This document shows positions 21,522 to 32,096 of a stretch of DNA of 64,000 nucleotides, piece after piece. Each line of letters begins with the position of its first letter. Within the stretch, counting starts at the first letter, position 1. Below the pieces are notes generated by a model, which did no database searches, was not told where the DNA came from, and saw only the letters and a program-made list of their open reading frames with translations. Position numbers and translations under genes: made by a program. The stretch is from Candidozyma auris. Taxonomy: Eukaryota > Ascomycota > Pichiomycetes > Serinales > Metschnikowiaceae. The stretch spans positions 2,480,001 through 2,544,000 of the forward strand of contig NC_072812.1 of the NCBI RefSeq assembly GCF_003013715.1, read 5' to 3'.

Positions 21522-21996
21522 GCTGCTGCTGCTGGAAACCCTGGTAATTGGGCTGCGGCTGGGCCATTCCAGCCAAGTTCAGCACAATCTGGCCCGAAAC
21601 AGGCACTTGCAACGAAAACGCTGGAGGCGAGAGTTTGGGTTCTTGTGACGACGGCGTATCGAGCTGCTGCTGGGGCTGAGGCTGGGGCGTGGAGCCCGTG
21701 TGAATATGGGGCAAGAGGTTTGCCTGACCTTGTTGATACTGCTTCACCAGATTTGGACTGGCCAGGTTCATCTGACTCTGATTCATCTGGGTGCTTCCCT
21801 GACTGCGTCCTTGGAAATTCTGGTAATAGTCAACGAGCTGGGACACACGCTGAGGCATTTGCTGAGGAACTTGCTGGACTTGTTGGACTTGCTGATACGA
21901 GTAGGAAGGATGCTGGAACTGCGAGTTGTCCACCACCGAGGGGCCCATGAACGGTCTGGCCGTGTACTCCTGCTGGTAATATACGGGATACGACAT
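20803..21996 (-). CDS. Short Crz1/Crz2-type C2H2 zinc-finger transcription factor
   Basis: Crz factors are calcineurin-responsive transcription activators of Ca2+ and stress genes. The 397-residue product has a Gln-rich N-terminal half with an almost pure poly-Gln run at about 155-176, a basic KRRRR at 250-254, then three zinc fingers. Finger 1 starts at C271 (CQTCGKTF), finger 2 at C299 ([21 protein letters not shown]), and the atypical third finger spans C327 to H353 with the Crz hallmark [18 protein letters not shown], followed by CIKPLMDE. The finger region matches Crz1, but Crz1 proteins are usually about 650-700 residues. The short length suggests the Crz2 paralogue known from CTG-clade yeasts. 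I see no obvious PxIxIT calcineurin-docking motif. Confidence is high for the family and moderate for the paralogue. Confidence 0.85.
21472..21535 (-). repeat. CAA/CAG microsatellite coding poly-Gln
   Basis: A run of TTG/CTG triplets on the plus strand encodes about 20 glutamines, interrupted by His, in the Crz-type factor. Such runs vary in length between strains. The triplets read CAA and CAG on the coding strand, so the altered CTG code does not affect them. Confidence 0.9.
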
Positions 21997-22385
21997 GGGA
22001 GGAATTTGGGTGGATGAGGATTTGAAGGAATAGTTATGGGTTGAATCTACATGAGGGCGTAAGCGACACCTTATATGGTGGGAGGTGGAGGGTGATGCAC
22101 GTCAAAGGTGGGTGTGAGGCGCGCGGCGTGCATATAGCGTGGCGGCCGAGCTCAACTATTGTACGTGGTGCGTCATGCAAGGTAGGTATGAGGGTGTCTG
22201 CAGGACGCCCACTGCCCAAGGGTTCACGACCGTCGCGGCTTAGCCAGCTTCAAACCCAAGGCTGTGCTAGACCGCCGCCCTGTGTGCAGGCCTAGTTCTC
22301 GTAGACCAAGTCAACCACCGTACATTTGACGGCAGAGCCTATGTACGCAACGTCACTGACATAAAGCGGCATTGTGTAGAGACGG

Positions 22386-22403
22386 TCACGTGACTGTGTG
22401 CAG
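22386..22403. promoter_or_regulatory. Composite TCACGTGA + CTGTGTGCAG site
   Basis: A palindromic Cbf1-type E-box (22386-22393) is directly followed by the recurrent decamer (22394-22403), about 390 bp upstream of the Crz-type start. The adjacency of two motifs that recur separately elsewhere in the window suggests a compound promoter element. The bound factor is unknown for the decamer. Confidence 0.5.
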
Positions 22404-23207
22404 AAAACATCACAACATTTCTCAGGAACCCGACTCCCCGCGCCCCTTATGATCCAGCCCCAAAAACCTTGAGTTTGTGATGGTCCGCAAGAAAGCCGGT
22501 AGTATTGTCACTTTTCAAGAAACCCCCACCTCTGCCCTCTCAAAAACCACCTAGACACGGCGGCGTAAATGCAAGATCGACGTGAGCAACGCTTCCCCTG
22601 GCCCACCTGCAGGACACGCGTCCCCTGCAGCTATGTGCAGCGATTTTAAGCGGCAGCCCACGCCCGCAGGCCCACAGCCCCCATGCACATTCTATACACG
22701 GCTGACAAAAGACGGCAAGTGGATAGAGAAGATAAGAGAATAGAGTATTGGATTCAAGGGTCAGTTTAGCTAAGAGTTTAAAAAAAGTTGGTGTGTGCGT
22801 GTGGTTTATAGTTATTGGTACTGCAGATAAGCCAGGGCACGCCCAGGGGAAGCCCCCGGGGGCTCCAGGCACCAGCCAATCATGTGACACCGCTTTGCCT
22901 CGTTTTTTGTCTCGTTTTCCCCAGGTTTGTGTCTTCTCTGCCCTGTTCCTGACTTATATGCCTTCGCTAGCTGAGAAGCTGGAATGCACTGCCACCAAAG
23001 GAACGAAACACGAAAAGAAAAAAAAATAAAATAAAAATCAAAAGTGACACAATCGGAGAAAAAAAAGGGGAATGGAGAAATTAGGCAAATCCGATCCCCA
23101 GTGGCTGTAACGAAGGTCTGGCGATTATGTGAATTTGGAGGCCTCGTGTAGTCAAGCAGTGAGACGTCAAGATAATGGAATGGCATTTTCCCAAATTCAC
23201 CTTTTGC

Positions 23208-23301
23208 TTCTCAACTCTCTCAATATTCTCTCAACTCTCTTAATTCTCTCAATTTTCTCTCATCTCTCTCATTTCTCTCAATTTCCTCTCATCTCTCAAC
23301 T
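23208..23301. repeat. CT-rich microsatellite (CTCTCAA/T units)
   Basis: Roughly 94 bases of irregular TCTCAACTCTCTCAAT-like units lie in the spacer 3' of the Lyc1-like gene. The plus strand is almost pure pyrimidine apart from A. It is non-coding simple sequence. Confidence 0.8.
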
Positions 23302-24427
23302 TGTTCCCGGATCTTCTTCTGGATCATCTTCAGGGCTTCCCCTGAAAAAGCCCCCGTGGCAGTGGTTGCTGGCAGCAAGGCTGAAAGGCACCATGGTGAA
23401 GATTTGTCAACACCTGAAGAATCCAGGGAAGAGGAACCGAGGAAATAATGGCGACGACAAAATACTATTAACAGAAAAAAAAAAATGGCATGAGCTTAAT
23501 TGGACGGTCAATTGGAAAGCTAATTGGCATCAGGTCAACTGAAAAAGGGACAATTGCACAAAAAAATAGAGAAGGTGAAGAAAGAGAAAAATGAGTCCTT
23601 TCAGGGCCCCTGGGATAAGAATGCTGTTAATGTGGGAGATTGTGGTGGTAGCTAAGAATGAGCTAGGGGTGGACTAGAGCTGGAAAATATACTCTGGAAA
23701 GAAGCTTTTGTCAGCTTGCTTGACTCTTACTTGCTCTTTTCACGTCAATGCTGTTTTTTCTCCTCCCACACTCCTTTGTCCCTAATTTCCCTTGATCCAT
23801 TCCATCACCTCCATTGAGGACTCCACTTCCATCTTTGAAAGTTTCAGCCAGTGATTTCAATGCATTTTTTTTAAGGAAAATTAAGTCCTAACGTCGTTTC
23901 CAACGGTACCATTATTCCCCCAATGAGAGCTGAGTGTTGATCGTCAACAGCCTTCCATGAATTTCAAATTCCATTGTTGAAAGTGTCTCATCTTCAACAG
24001 AACTAAATTTATCGCTTTCAGTCGCCAATGACCCCTTAATTCACCCTCGTATTTGTCCTTCCTTCCCCTTTTGCTGAGCCGCTGTTCTCGCTATTCTGGC
24101 CCGCTCTTCTCCTCCCATTATCCTGGTATCCCACGCACAAACAACAATACTCATTGTGGGAATCCCTGTTTGTCCAAGTTTCCCTTGTCGTTTCCTTTTC
24201 GCTTATCGCTCTTTGCCGGGGTGGCCAAGATGGGGAAAAAGCCCTGGGGGGGGGTGGCTTTTGGGCAGGTGTCGATGTAGGTGAATGCCTCAGGCACCGG
24301 CTAAAGGTAAAAGTCTGAAAGAGGCGAAAAAAGAGGGCTGGAGGTGGGGAGAAAAGAACATACTGGGGAAAACTCTCTACAACTCCCTTACTCGTCATAC
24401 TCTAGTAACTTTTTATATCCTTCCTGC

Positions 24428-26065
24428 TCAGCCCCAGGTGACAACGCTGCCGCTGGCTATCCAGTCAAGCTCAAACTCGGGGCTATCTAAACCAAAGCGC
24501 CTCACCATAGGCAAAAGCTTGTAGTTGTCTGAGAAGTCCTCGATATACTCTACCGTGTTGGACTCCTTCGACCCTTCCTCGTCCTTCTTCAACACGTTGG
24601 GAACGCTGCGAGGCAAATAGTTGGTGAAGAAGTCATACAACACCGTGCTGGGGATGGTGTCGGGCAAATCCTGAGATGTGACAAAGATACGGTCGAGCTC
24701 TGGGCTCCGCTTCAGCGCCACGAACACAGCGGTGCTAATGAGAAGCTCCAAGTCCTGGAAATTGAAGCCGCCCAACTCGTTGGTCCCCGTGAACGACGAG
24801 CGTCTTCTGCCAAATCTGTCCTCTACACGAGTAGGATCGGAAAGAGCGCCAAACACATCGGCCTTCAACTCACCCAGACCCACAATGAAGAACTTGCCGT
24901 CGATGATTTGCAGCCATAACACGTAGTAGCTTTTCTGTTGCAAGTCGTTGGTCAAAATGGCGCCCTTGATGTTGGCATACGCCTCGTCGCCGCCACGTTT
25001 CTTGATCCGAGGCCCGTCCCCGGCAAACTGCTTCTGCAAATTAGCAAAGTCAGGCTGCAAAAACAACTTGGACATGGAAAGCGTCTGCATCGACGACTTG
25101 TGTCTGGGCTCGCCTTGTTGGCCACCCTGAGCGCCGATCTTCACCAGACCCACCTTCTCGGCAATGGAAGAAAGCTCATTGACAGAACCCAACCTCGTCT
25201 GCGAAAGCGCCGTGTGCACGTTGGTCAATGACGACGACGACCTGCGCCCGCCAGACAACTCCAGGTGGAAAAGCGACTTGTTGAGGTCCGTCAACAAGTC
25301 CAACTCCTTCATCTGCAAGATAGATGCCACCAAATCCTTGTCGTGCTGATTCAGAATATCCAAAAAGCGGAGCCTTTTCCCGGGAACTTTATCGGAAGTG
25401 CCGTTGCTCGATGCAAGCAATTTTTGCACAAGCTCGTGGGCCTCGCCTTCCAACACACTTCTAGGAATCACGTAACCGTCCGCAGGGTAAGGCTTGAACC
25501 CGAACTGCGAGTATGTCGTCTTGATGGCAGAGTACAAGTACCACGCATACTTCTTGCCCAAGTAATAGGTGGCCAACTGGGGATCGACTTTCCCCTCGTT
25601 GTTTGTGACCATGTCCCTGAAGGAGCCCTTCTTGTCGCTGGACTTGTCGAGCTCTTTCTTCAAGATCTCCTCCTCGGTGACAGCCATTGCCTTTTTAACA
25701 AGCTTAGCCATCAACCCCAACCCGCGGAATTTCGCCAAAGTGAACACATAGCTCAATCTGAGCGCCGTAGCAGGAAGCACCCCAAACGACGCTGGATCGG
25801 CTGCACCAACGCTTCCGGCACCCGAATCCTTATAGTAGGCCTTGTGATGAGTCACCACACACACGGACGCGATCTCGCCTTCTTTCGACTCCAAATAGTA
25901 CGCTTTTGCAGCTCTTCCGCCTAAGATGGCGTCCACAAGCTGTTTTGTCTGGAAACTGGCAAATCCGTCGGGGTCGCCCAGCCCCCACTCGGTGCCGCAA
26001 ACGGCAAATATGCGGTGAAGCGTTTTGGGCTCGACAGAAGACTTGAATCGGAAGTCGCTGCTCAT
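24428..26065 (-). CDS. Lyc1-like GNAT-family acetyltransferase
   Basis: The 545-residue product resembles the fungal Lyc1 family (lysine N6-acetyltransferase of Yarrowia, and uncharacterised relatives). I see a GNAT-like acetyl-CoA motif FRGLGLMAKLV at residues 113-123, preceded by beta-strand-like LRLSYVFTL, and a KYAWYLYSAIKTTYSQFGFKPYPADGY-type segment near 180 that is characteristic of the family. The C-terminal half (about 340-545) is conserved-looking, with YYVLWLQIIDGKFFIVGLGEL, and may form the second domain of these proteins. The start at 26063-26065 (MSSDFRFK) is preferred over an in-frame ATG 23 codons upstream, whose extra residues are hydrophobic and lie in the leader. CTGTGTGCAG sits about 82 bp upstream. 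The substrate is not known from sequence; the family call is tentative. Confidence 0.65.
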   Translation of the reverse strand: MSSDFRFKSSVEPKTLHRIFAVCGTEWGLGDPDGFASFQTKQLVDAILGGRAAKAYYLESKEGEIASVCVVTHHKAYYKDSGAGSVGAADPASFGVLPATALRLSYVFTLAKFRGLGLMAKLVKKAMAVTEEEILKKELDKSSDKKGSFRDMVTNNEGKVDPQLATYYLGKKYAWYLYSAIKTTYSQFGFKPYPADGYVIPRSVLEGEAHELVQKLLASSNGTSDKVPGKRLRFLDILNQHDKDLVASILQMKELDLLTDLNKSLFHLELSGGRRSSSSLTNVHTALSQTRLGSVNELSSIAEKVGLVKIGAQGGQQGEPRHKSSMQTLSMSKLFLQPDFANLQKQFAGDGPRIKKRGGDEAYANIKGAILTNDLQQKSYYVLWLQIIDGKFFIVGLGELKADVFGALSDPTRVEDRFGRRRSSFTGTNELGGFNFQDLELLISTAVFVALKRSPELDRIFVTSQDLPDTIPSTVLYDFFTNYLPRSVPNVLKKDEEGSKESNTVEYIEDFSDNYKLLPMVRRFGLDSPEFELDWIASGSVVTWG

Positions 26066-28649
26066 GTTGAGGAAGATGGTTTCAGAATGGTTGCAATTGA
26101 GGATGTAGTAGGTGAGGTGTAAAATGTATAGCAACTATATGGCGCACTGTGTGCAGGCGCTCAATAGGGGAGACAGCAGGCGATGGGTGAGGATGGGCAG
26201 GATTTTGGGTTTATTTTTTTTGTGGTTTGTGGGGGATTTGATGAGCTGGAAGCTGAAGCAAGTAGAAAAGTGTGTTTGTGGGGTTTCTGGGGTCTCTGGT
26301 GGTGAATTTAGTTGAGGACATGGAATGGCTGCAAAATGCGGCTTTGCGATTAAGCGAGGCCCGATTTCGGTTGAGTGTGGTGAAATGATGTCATATTTCG
26401 GAAAAATTGGGTATTCAGGTGACACGCTAGATGCTTCTAGTGTGTTAGTTGTCTTAATTTCGCTGGAGTTGCTGTTTAGGCTAGCTAGCTGACGTAATTG
26501 CTTGGGATAAGAAGCCGCAGTCTGGGGTAGCTGATGTAACGTTGCATTTGGCAGAGTTGATTAAGAGAGTTTCAAGAGAAGAAGACTATTGGTGATTCTA
26601 TGGAACTTAGGGTCTGCTCAGTTTAATATTTTGAGATAATCCATCATGAATAAGGATATTTCTTTACGCGAGGCAGCATGAGGCTCTCGGTTTAAAGGCG
26701 ACGTTAACAACATAATCTGCCCGACAGGCTCAAGAACGATTGGAGTTGCCACTACCTGTCTAAATGAACAATTTCGTTGCAGGAGCCAGCTTAATGTGGA
26801 CTCCATAGATCTCGTCTAAAGGTTTTGGTATTGATCAGCCTGGTCCTCTGGTATCTCGTGATGCCTTCATGGAATTTTGCAATTAGCCATAGCCATTGAG
26901 TGTGTTTAAATCCAATTCTAGATCACTTTTCAAAACATCTTTTAGTTCTGACGGCTCAATTACTCTTCTTTTCAGCGGGACTCACCGACAAAAAGGTTAA
27001 GCTCATAACCAGTCGTCCCCTCCAGCGGAATCCCACAACCTTAAACAAAAAACCGACAAAGTCAAGATGAGCGGGCCAAGGCAACTTGTACTGCTTGTGC
27101 TCTTAAAGTTGCAATAATTACTTTGATTGCACTTTAGCTACTTTGCAAGTCTCGTTATAGGCTCGCTACATCTCTGCTTGGACTAGTGTTCCTATTATAT
27201 TGTTCCTAGCCAAATGAGCAACGGCCAAATAAACAACAAAAACACTACAGAACCTTATAAGTGTCGTATGAGCCAATCAACAAAGAACACAATTTTTTAG
27301 GCAGCCTTTGCTCATGGATCTCGGCATGAAACATGCGCCTGTGGGGTCCTCAATTGCACCTACTTGGGGTGTACTTGACGAACTCTCAAAATCAATTCAC
27401 GAACTGTCAAAAGATTATTTGTGACTTCTGACAGAACCATCATCACAATGGCAAATTGTCACTGTGTGCTAGAACAGACCATCATGGAAGATGCCAAAGC
27501 TTTGTTTTTGAGCCCAATTGCAATGGTAGTCTCTACATTATGCATCTCACGTACACCGAGCTTCCCTAAATATCAACTTAGAATTGATTTCACCGAGTTA
27601 TTACTTCTGCCCAAAGCTACCACAATTCCTAAAAAAAAAAAACCCTTTCCACTCTTTTCCTGTGTCCACTCTGAAAGTCATTGTTTTTTTTTTCTTGTTT
27701 CATTTTTCAATTTTCAGTCAACCTCTCGTCTCATCGATTTCTCATCCACTACTTGTCAACTTTGGAGCCCCACATTCCACACACTGCCTTTTTGCCTCTT
27801 TCAGAACGTACCTTATCGCACTTTGTGAACAGGCCAATTCCATTTTGCAGCCAAAATGCGACGCTTACAAACGCCTTAGCAAAATGCGGAGACAAGCGCT
27901 AACGAGGGAAAAGCTGAAAAACCCACACACCAGGGCAAATACCTGGAGCTCAAGGAGCTGGTCTTTGCGAAAACTCTTTTTTTTTTTTTTGGTCTCTGGT
28001 GTGTGTTAGCCGTCTTTTGAATCGCTGGAACTTGAAGAAGGCGTCACGTGACCACGGCTAGCGCCGACGAAAATTTCTTTAGCCGCCTCCTCATTTCTTT
28101 TACCCGTACTGCACACAGACGGTGGCCGGTTCCGGCGCTGCTCTAGGGCATTTGCACCCCGTCGCATTTCCATCACGCGATGGTCTCAGGAGCTCGAAGC
28201 GCCAGCTCTGCAAAAATTAAAGGGCATTCGAGTTGATTTCTTGAAGAGAAACGCTGGTGCACTGGTCTAAATGCCGTGGTGTACTGGTCATTTTACCAAA
28301 TTTTTTTATTTCTTTTTTTTTCTGGTTTTCACCAAAGAAGGTCAGGTCCCCATCCGCCGAAACCGCTCAAACCGGCACGGCGAAATTGCCATGCTCGCCT
28401 ACATCTCGCAGCGCTTTTCTTGCTTGAAGCATCGTTCCTTTTTTCGCAGCCTCTGACTAACGGTCGGACTTTTTTTGGTCACCTTTATAAAAAGGCAAAA
28501 AATTCCGGGGAATTTTTCACCACCTTAGTTTTGTTTTGGCGTCTGCTTGCATTTTTCGTTAGAGCCTTTGCTTTTTTATAAATTGCTGATCTTGCATCTG
28601 TTTGCTATCCCTACACCTTCAATTGACTCCCTTGGTGGATTTTGCAACC
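26066..28649. other. Divergent promoter region, acetyltransferase / amino-acid permease
   Basis: This 2.6-kb spacer has no supported gene. It holds TTTYGCAGCCA at 26326-26336 and 27843-27853, the decamer at 26147-26156 and (reverse) 28109-28118, TCACGTGA at 28044-28051, and a Leu3-type palindrome at 28125-28136. Long T runs occur near 27980 and 28300. The permease leader is pyrimidine-rich. Confidence 0.6.
28125..28136. promoter_or_regulatory. Leu3-type binding site upstream of amino-acid permease
   Basis: GCCGGTTCCGGC is a perfect dyad matching the Leu3 consensus CCGGNNCCGG. It lies about 515 bp upstream of the permease start, and the decamer CTGCACACAG is just 5' of it. In S. cerevisiae Leu3 also controls the branched-chain permease gene BAP2, so regulation of this permease by the LEU3 product encoded 4 kb away is a reasonable inference. 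Confidence 0.6.
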
Positions 28650-30404
28650 ATGTCTAAAGCGTCCAGCAACGACAACCTTTCATATATATCGCAAGATTTC
28701 GGCACCACCAGGCTCTCGTCGCCCGAGCCGGCGGCTGTGCATGTTTCCAAATGGCAGCATTTTGTTGATTCCTTCAAACCTGCTGAAGCAGACCACTCGT
28801 CGCTGGAAAACGAGTCGCTTGATCTGCTCGAGAAAGCCGTCCAGAAAACCGCCAAATCCAACTTGAAGTCGTCGATCAACCCAGTTTCTCAGGCTTTCAT
28901 TGCCCTTGGTGGATGTGTGGGCTCGGGTCTTTTAGTCGTTTCTGGCCAGGCGCTTAACGCTGGTGGGCCTGCTGGTATTCTCATTGGCTGGGCCATCGTG
29001 TCTTCTTTTCTTTACTGTGTGATGCAGGCGTTGGCAGAGCTTTCTTCGACGTTCCCGGTGTCGGGCGCTTTTGCTGTTTACGCCACTCGTTTTGTGGACC
29101 CTTCGTTTGGTTTTGCTGCTGGCTGGAACTACGCCATGTTCTGGGTGGTGGTTTTACCCTTGGAGCTTGTGGCTGCATCGCTTGCCATCGAGTTCTGGAA
29201 TTCCAGCATCAACACCGTGGTTTGGGTGGCCATTTTCTATGTGCTCATTTTGGGACTCAACCTTTTCGGAACCGCTGGTTTTGCCATGACTGAATTGGTC
29301 GCCTCGATCCTCAAATTGATTGGTGTTGTTGGTTTTGACATTTTGGCTATTGTATTGATTTGCGGTGGTGGTGACGCCGGCTACATTGGTGCTAAGTATT
29401 GGCACAACCCTGGTGCTTTTAGCCACGGCTTTAAAGGTGTCATTTCCGTCCTTGTCACCGCCACTTACTCTCTTGCTGGAACCGAGTTGGTGGCTCTTAC
29501 GGCTGCTGAATCCAGCACAAACCCAAGAATTGCCCTCCCGTCTGCCATTAAAATGGTCTTTTACAGAATCATCATCTTTTACATGTTCACCTTGACGCTT
29601 ATTGCGTTTTTGGTGCCATACAATGACGACAGATTAACGGCCAGCTCGACCGCTTTCGCATCTCCTTTCGTTATTGCCATCCAGACCGGAGGCATCACGG
29701 CTCTTCCTTCCATTTTCAATGTGGTTGTGATCATTTCGCTTCTTTCCATCGGCAACTCCGCCGTCTACGGATTCTCTCGTACCATTCTTTCCTTGGCTGA
29801 GCAAGGTTTGGCCCCAAGCATTTTCACTTATGTCGACAGAAACGGCAGACCGCTTGTTGGCTTCCTCACTTCTGCCATTGTTGGTTTGATGGCTTTTGTG
29901 GCTGCTTCTCCCAAACAAGGTGAGGTGTTTGCCTGGTTGGTGGCTCTTTCTGCTCTTTCCACGCTTTTCACCTGGGCCTCTTGTACCTTGGGTCATGTAC
30001 GTTTTAGAGCTGCCATGAAGCGCCAGGGCAGACCTCTCTCAGAGTTACCATACTTGTCCAAGACTGGTGTTTGGGGCTCTGTCTATGCCACTGTCTGCTT
30101 GACTGTGATCTTGTGTCTCCAGTTCTGGGTCTCCTTGTTCCCCTTGGGCGCTGATCCAGATCCAGTGGTGTTTTTCAAAAACTACTTGGGTGCTGTTATT
30201 GTGGGTGTCTTCTACATTGGCCACAAATTATACTACGGTATTTGCAAGAAGAAGTGGCGCTTCGTTGTGCCCTTGGATACCATGGACATTGACACGGGAC
30301 GTAAGGAAACAGACTTTGATAAGCTTCAGCAAGAACTTTTGGAGGAGAGAGCTGCCCTCAGAGCCAAGCCATGGTATAAACGAGTATACCACTTTTTATT
30401 CTAA
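28650..30404 (+). CDS. Amino-acid permease of the fungal YAT/Gap1 family
   Basis: This is a plasma-membrane proton-amino acid symporter of the APC superfamily. The 584-residue product has a hydrophilic N-terminus of about 85 residues, then about twelve membrane segments starting at FIALGGCVGSGLLVVSGQAL, the first-helix motif of this family (G-G-x-x-G-x-G-L). YSLAGTELVALTAAES and GNSAVYGFSRTILSLAEQG are further family motifs. The C-terminal tail runs DIDTGRKETDFDKLQQELLEE to KPWYKRVYHFLF, like Gap1-type permeases, but it ends F-L-F instead of the F-W-C end that is palmitoylated in several S. cerevisiae members. A Leu3-type site upstream hints at branched-chain substrates. Substrate specificity cannot be read from the sequence. 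An in-frame ATG-less extension upstream was not used. Confidence 0.85.
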   Translation: MSKASSNDNLSYISQDFGTTRLSSPEPAAVHVSKWQHFVDSFKPAEADHSSLENESLDLLEKAVQKTAKSNLKSSINPVSQAFIALGGCVGSGLLVVSGQALNAGGPAGILIGWAIVSSFLYCVMQALAELSSTFPVSGAFAVYATRFVDPSFGFAAGWNYAMFWVVVLPLELVAASLAIEFWNSSINTVVWVAIFYVLILGLNLFGTAGFAMTELVASILKLIGVVGFDILAIVLICGGGDAGYIGAKYWHNPGAFSHGFKGVISVLVTATYSLAGTELVALTAAESSTNPRIALPSAIKMVFYRIIIFYMFTLTLIAFLVPYNDDRLTASSTAFASPFVIAIQTGGITALPSIFNVVVIISLLSIGNSAVYGFSRTILSLAEQGLAPSIFTYVDRNGRPLVGFLTSAIVGLMAFVAASPKQGEVFAWLVALSALSTLFTWASCTLGHVRFRAAMKRQGRPLSELPYLSKTGVWGSVYATVCLTVILCLQFWVSLFPLGADPDPVVFFKNYLGAVIVGVFYIGHKLYYGICKKKWRFVVPLDTMDIDTGRKETDFDKLQQELLEERAALRAKPWYKRVYHFLF

Positions 30405-30779
30405 GCATGCAAGGTATTTTATGAGTTACGACTACGCTAGGTGCATTTATAGACGGTCAATAAAAATAATGGTATCAACGAGAAAATTTGCGGGTCTTTT
30501 TAGATCCTCTTTATGGATGAGAGTGAAGTGTTTTTATTTCAAGCACTTTTGATTTCATGCCCGGTTGATCACCGTGATGTTACGTTTCTATAACAACAAC
30601 AACAGATGCTAGTAAGCATGGACTAATGATTTATAATTCTCATTTGCAATTGAAACAAAGGCAACATGAACGAATGAAGGGTTCGTATTACCGAAGATAG
30701 TTCAACTAGTTTTATCCCATCAGCTTCACGGAGATAAACTGAACTTTTACCGAGTCTATTTTGAATACCTTATCGCTCC
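30405..30779. other. Convergent 3' spacer
   Basis: This AT-rich sequence lies between the permease and the MFS gene, which converge. It contains an ACA-rich AACAACAACAACAG microsatellite near 30594-30606. I see nothing else in it. Confidence 0.5.
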
Positions 30780-32096
30780 TTACTTGTGCTTTGCTAGGAC
30801 ATCCGCATCAAGATGTGCAAAACTGAGTCCCAACACTGTATCCGCAACGACCAAACAAACTCCGTTGATGATGAATCCTAAGCTGAGTAAGCCATGCTCG
30901 GCCAATCTGCCGGTGAAAACGGGACCAATACAATTTGCAAACGTCTTAGCTATGTTCACCGTTCCCATCACCCTAAGGAGGTCTTCTTTGGGTATAATAG
31001 CTGTAAGAAGAACCTGGCGTGGAACAACGTCCATGGTGCCCGTAGCACAGAACAAGAAGTAAAAGGTGGCGGCCAAGAGATATGATTTGCAAAAGGCAAT
31101 GCTGAAGAAAAACGCTGCTGAAGGGAGCTGTGCTGCCAATATCGCCTTCACGGGCCCTAAGTAGTTGAACGTGAAGGCAGAAGCAATAGAAGATAACGAG
31201 TCCACCATGTTTGTAGCAAAGAACAAAGTACCAAGCGCAGATGCTGCGGGATGGAAGGTTCTTTTGAAGTAAAACACGATCCATGCCGGTGGCATGAAAC
31301 CGTATCCCAAGGAGTCGAGCATAAACACAAAAAGAAGTCTTGGTAGGAGTCGTCTAGTTTGAGGTTTGAAACCAGACTTCTTCGCCAACGCCAGCGACTG
31401 CTCTTCGTCCTCTTCTTCAAGCAATGGTGATTGCTCGTCTCCTTCTGTGACTTCAGCGCCAGCATTTCCCCCAATATACTCATGCAATTCACAGTTCTTC
31501 GTTAAACAAGCAGCAAGGACAAGTTTCACGACGGCAACGCACGAGTAACCCACAAATATCGACCTGTAGCATTTCTCCACGTCCCACGAAAGCCCGTAAC
31601 TCCAGTAGTCTACAAGGAAGCCACACAAGAGAGCACCAGAGGCGGCACCTAGTCTGCCCAAAAACCCGTAAAGAGCAAAAATAGACGCCCTATGTTTTGG
31701 AGGCGTCAAGTGAGAAATGCACACCTCCTCCACCGTCTTGAACGGCCCCGTTTCATCACCAGACGTCAGAATCACCCCAAAGATTGCTGCTGCTAAAAGC
31801 ACCCAGAAGTTCAGAAACATAGCGAACACAATTCCAGACCCAAGCATCAACAATGCCCCTGCTATCATCACCAAACGACGCCCAATCTGATCAGAAAACC
31901 ACGTGAGCACATACGAGATGGCGGTGTCTCCTAGAAGCGTCAAAGTCATGAAGAGACCTATTTTGGACTTTGAGATGCCCACGGCCTTGAGGAAAAGCGC
32001 TAAGACTTGGTTGGTGAGACCAAAGCTTCCACGCCGGAGAAACACGGAAATGAGGAGAAGCTGGACATCTGATGACACTTCCCTCACAGCGTTCAT
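30780..32096 (-). CDS. Major facilitator superfamily transporter, substrate unknown
   Basis: The 438-residue product has about twelve predicted membrane helices in two halves, separated by an acidic loop near residues 220-245 (EGDEQSPLLEEEDEEQ). The loop between helices 2 and 3 reads WFSDQIGRRLVMIAGA, the MFS motif D-x-x-G-R-R. The segment LTPPKHRASIFALYGFLGRLGAASGAL resembles a fungal MFS family of uncharacterised function. I chose the ATG at 32094-32096; an in-frame ATG 28 codons upstream is possible but would add a stretch rich in His and Leu. It is divergent from LEU3, and a pair of E-boxes at 32328-32347 lies between them. No substrate can be inferred. Confidence 0.75.
   Translation of the reverse strand: MNAVREVSSDVQLLLISVFLRRGSFGLTNQVLALFLKAVGISKSKIGLFMTLTLLGDTAISYVLTWFSDQIGRRLVMIAGALLMLGSGIVFAMFLNFWVLLAAAIFGVILTSGDETGPFKTVEEVCISHLTPPKHRASIFALYGFLGRLGAASGALLCGFLVDYWSYGLSWDVEKCYRSIFVGYSCVAVVKLVLAACLTKNCELHEYIGGNAGAEVTEGDEQSPLLEEEDEEQSLALAKKSGFKPQTRRLLPRLLFVFMLDSLGYGFMPPAWIVFYFKRTFHPAASALGTLFFATNMVDSLSSIASAFTFNYLGPVKAILAAQLPSAAFFFSIAFCKSYLLAATFYFLFCATGTMDVVPRQVLLTAIIPKEDLLRVMGTVNIAKTFANCIGPVFTGRLAEHGLLSLGFIINGVCLVVADTVLGLSFAHLDADVLAKHK

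Larger units (their letters stand above)
21997..24427. other. Upstream region of the Crz-type gene
   Basis: This 2.4-kb spacer has no supported gene. CTGTGTGCAG occurs at 22280-22289 and 22394-22403, the second directly abutting a TCACGTGA E-box. A CT-rich microsatellite occupies 23208-23301. Sequence near 22600-22700 and 22830-22870 is GC-rich but forms no recognised RNA gene. Confidence 0.55.
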
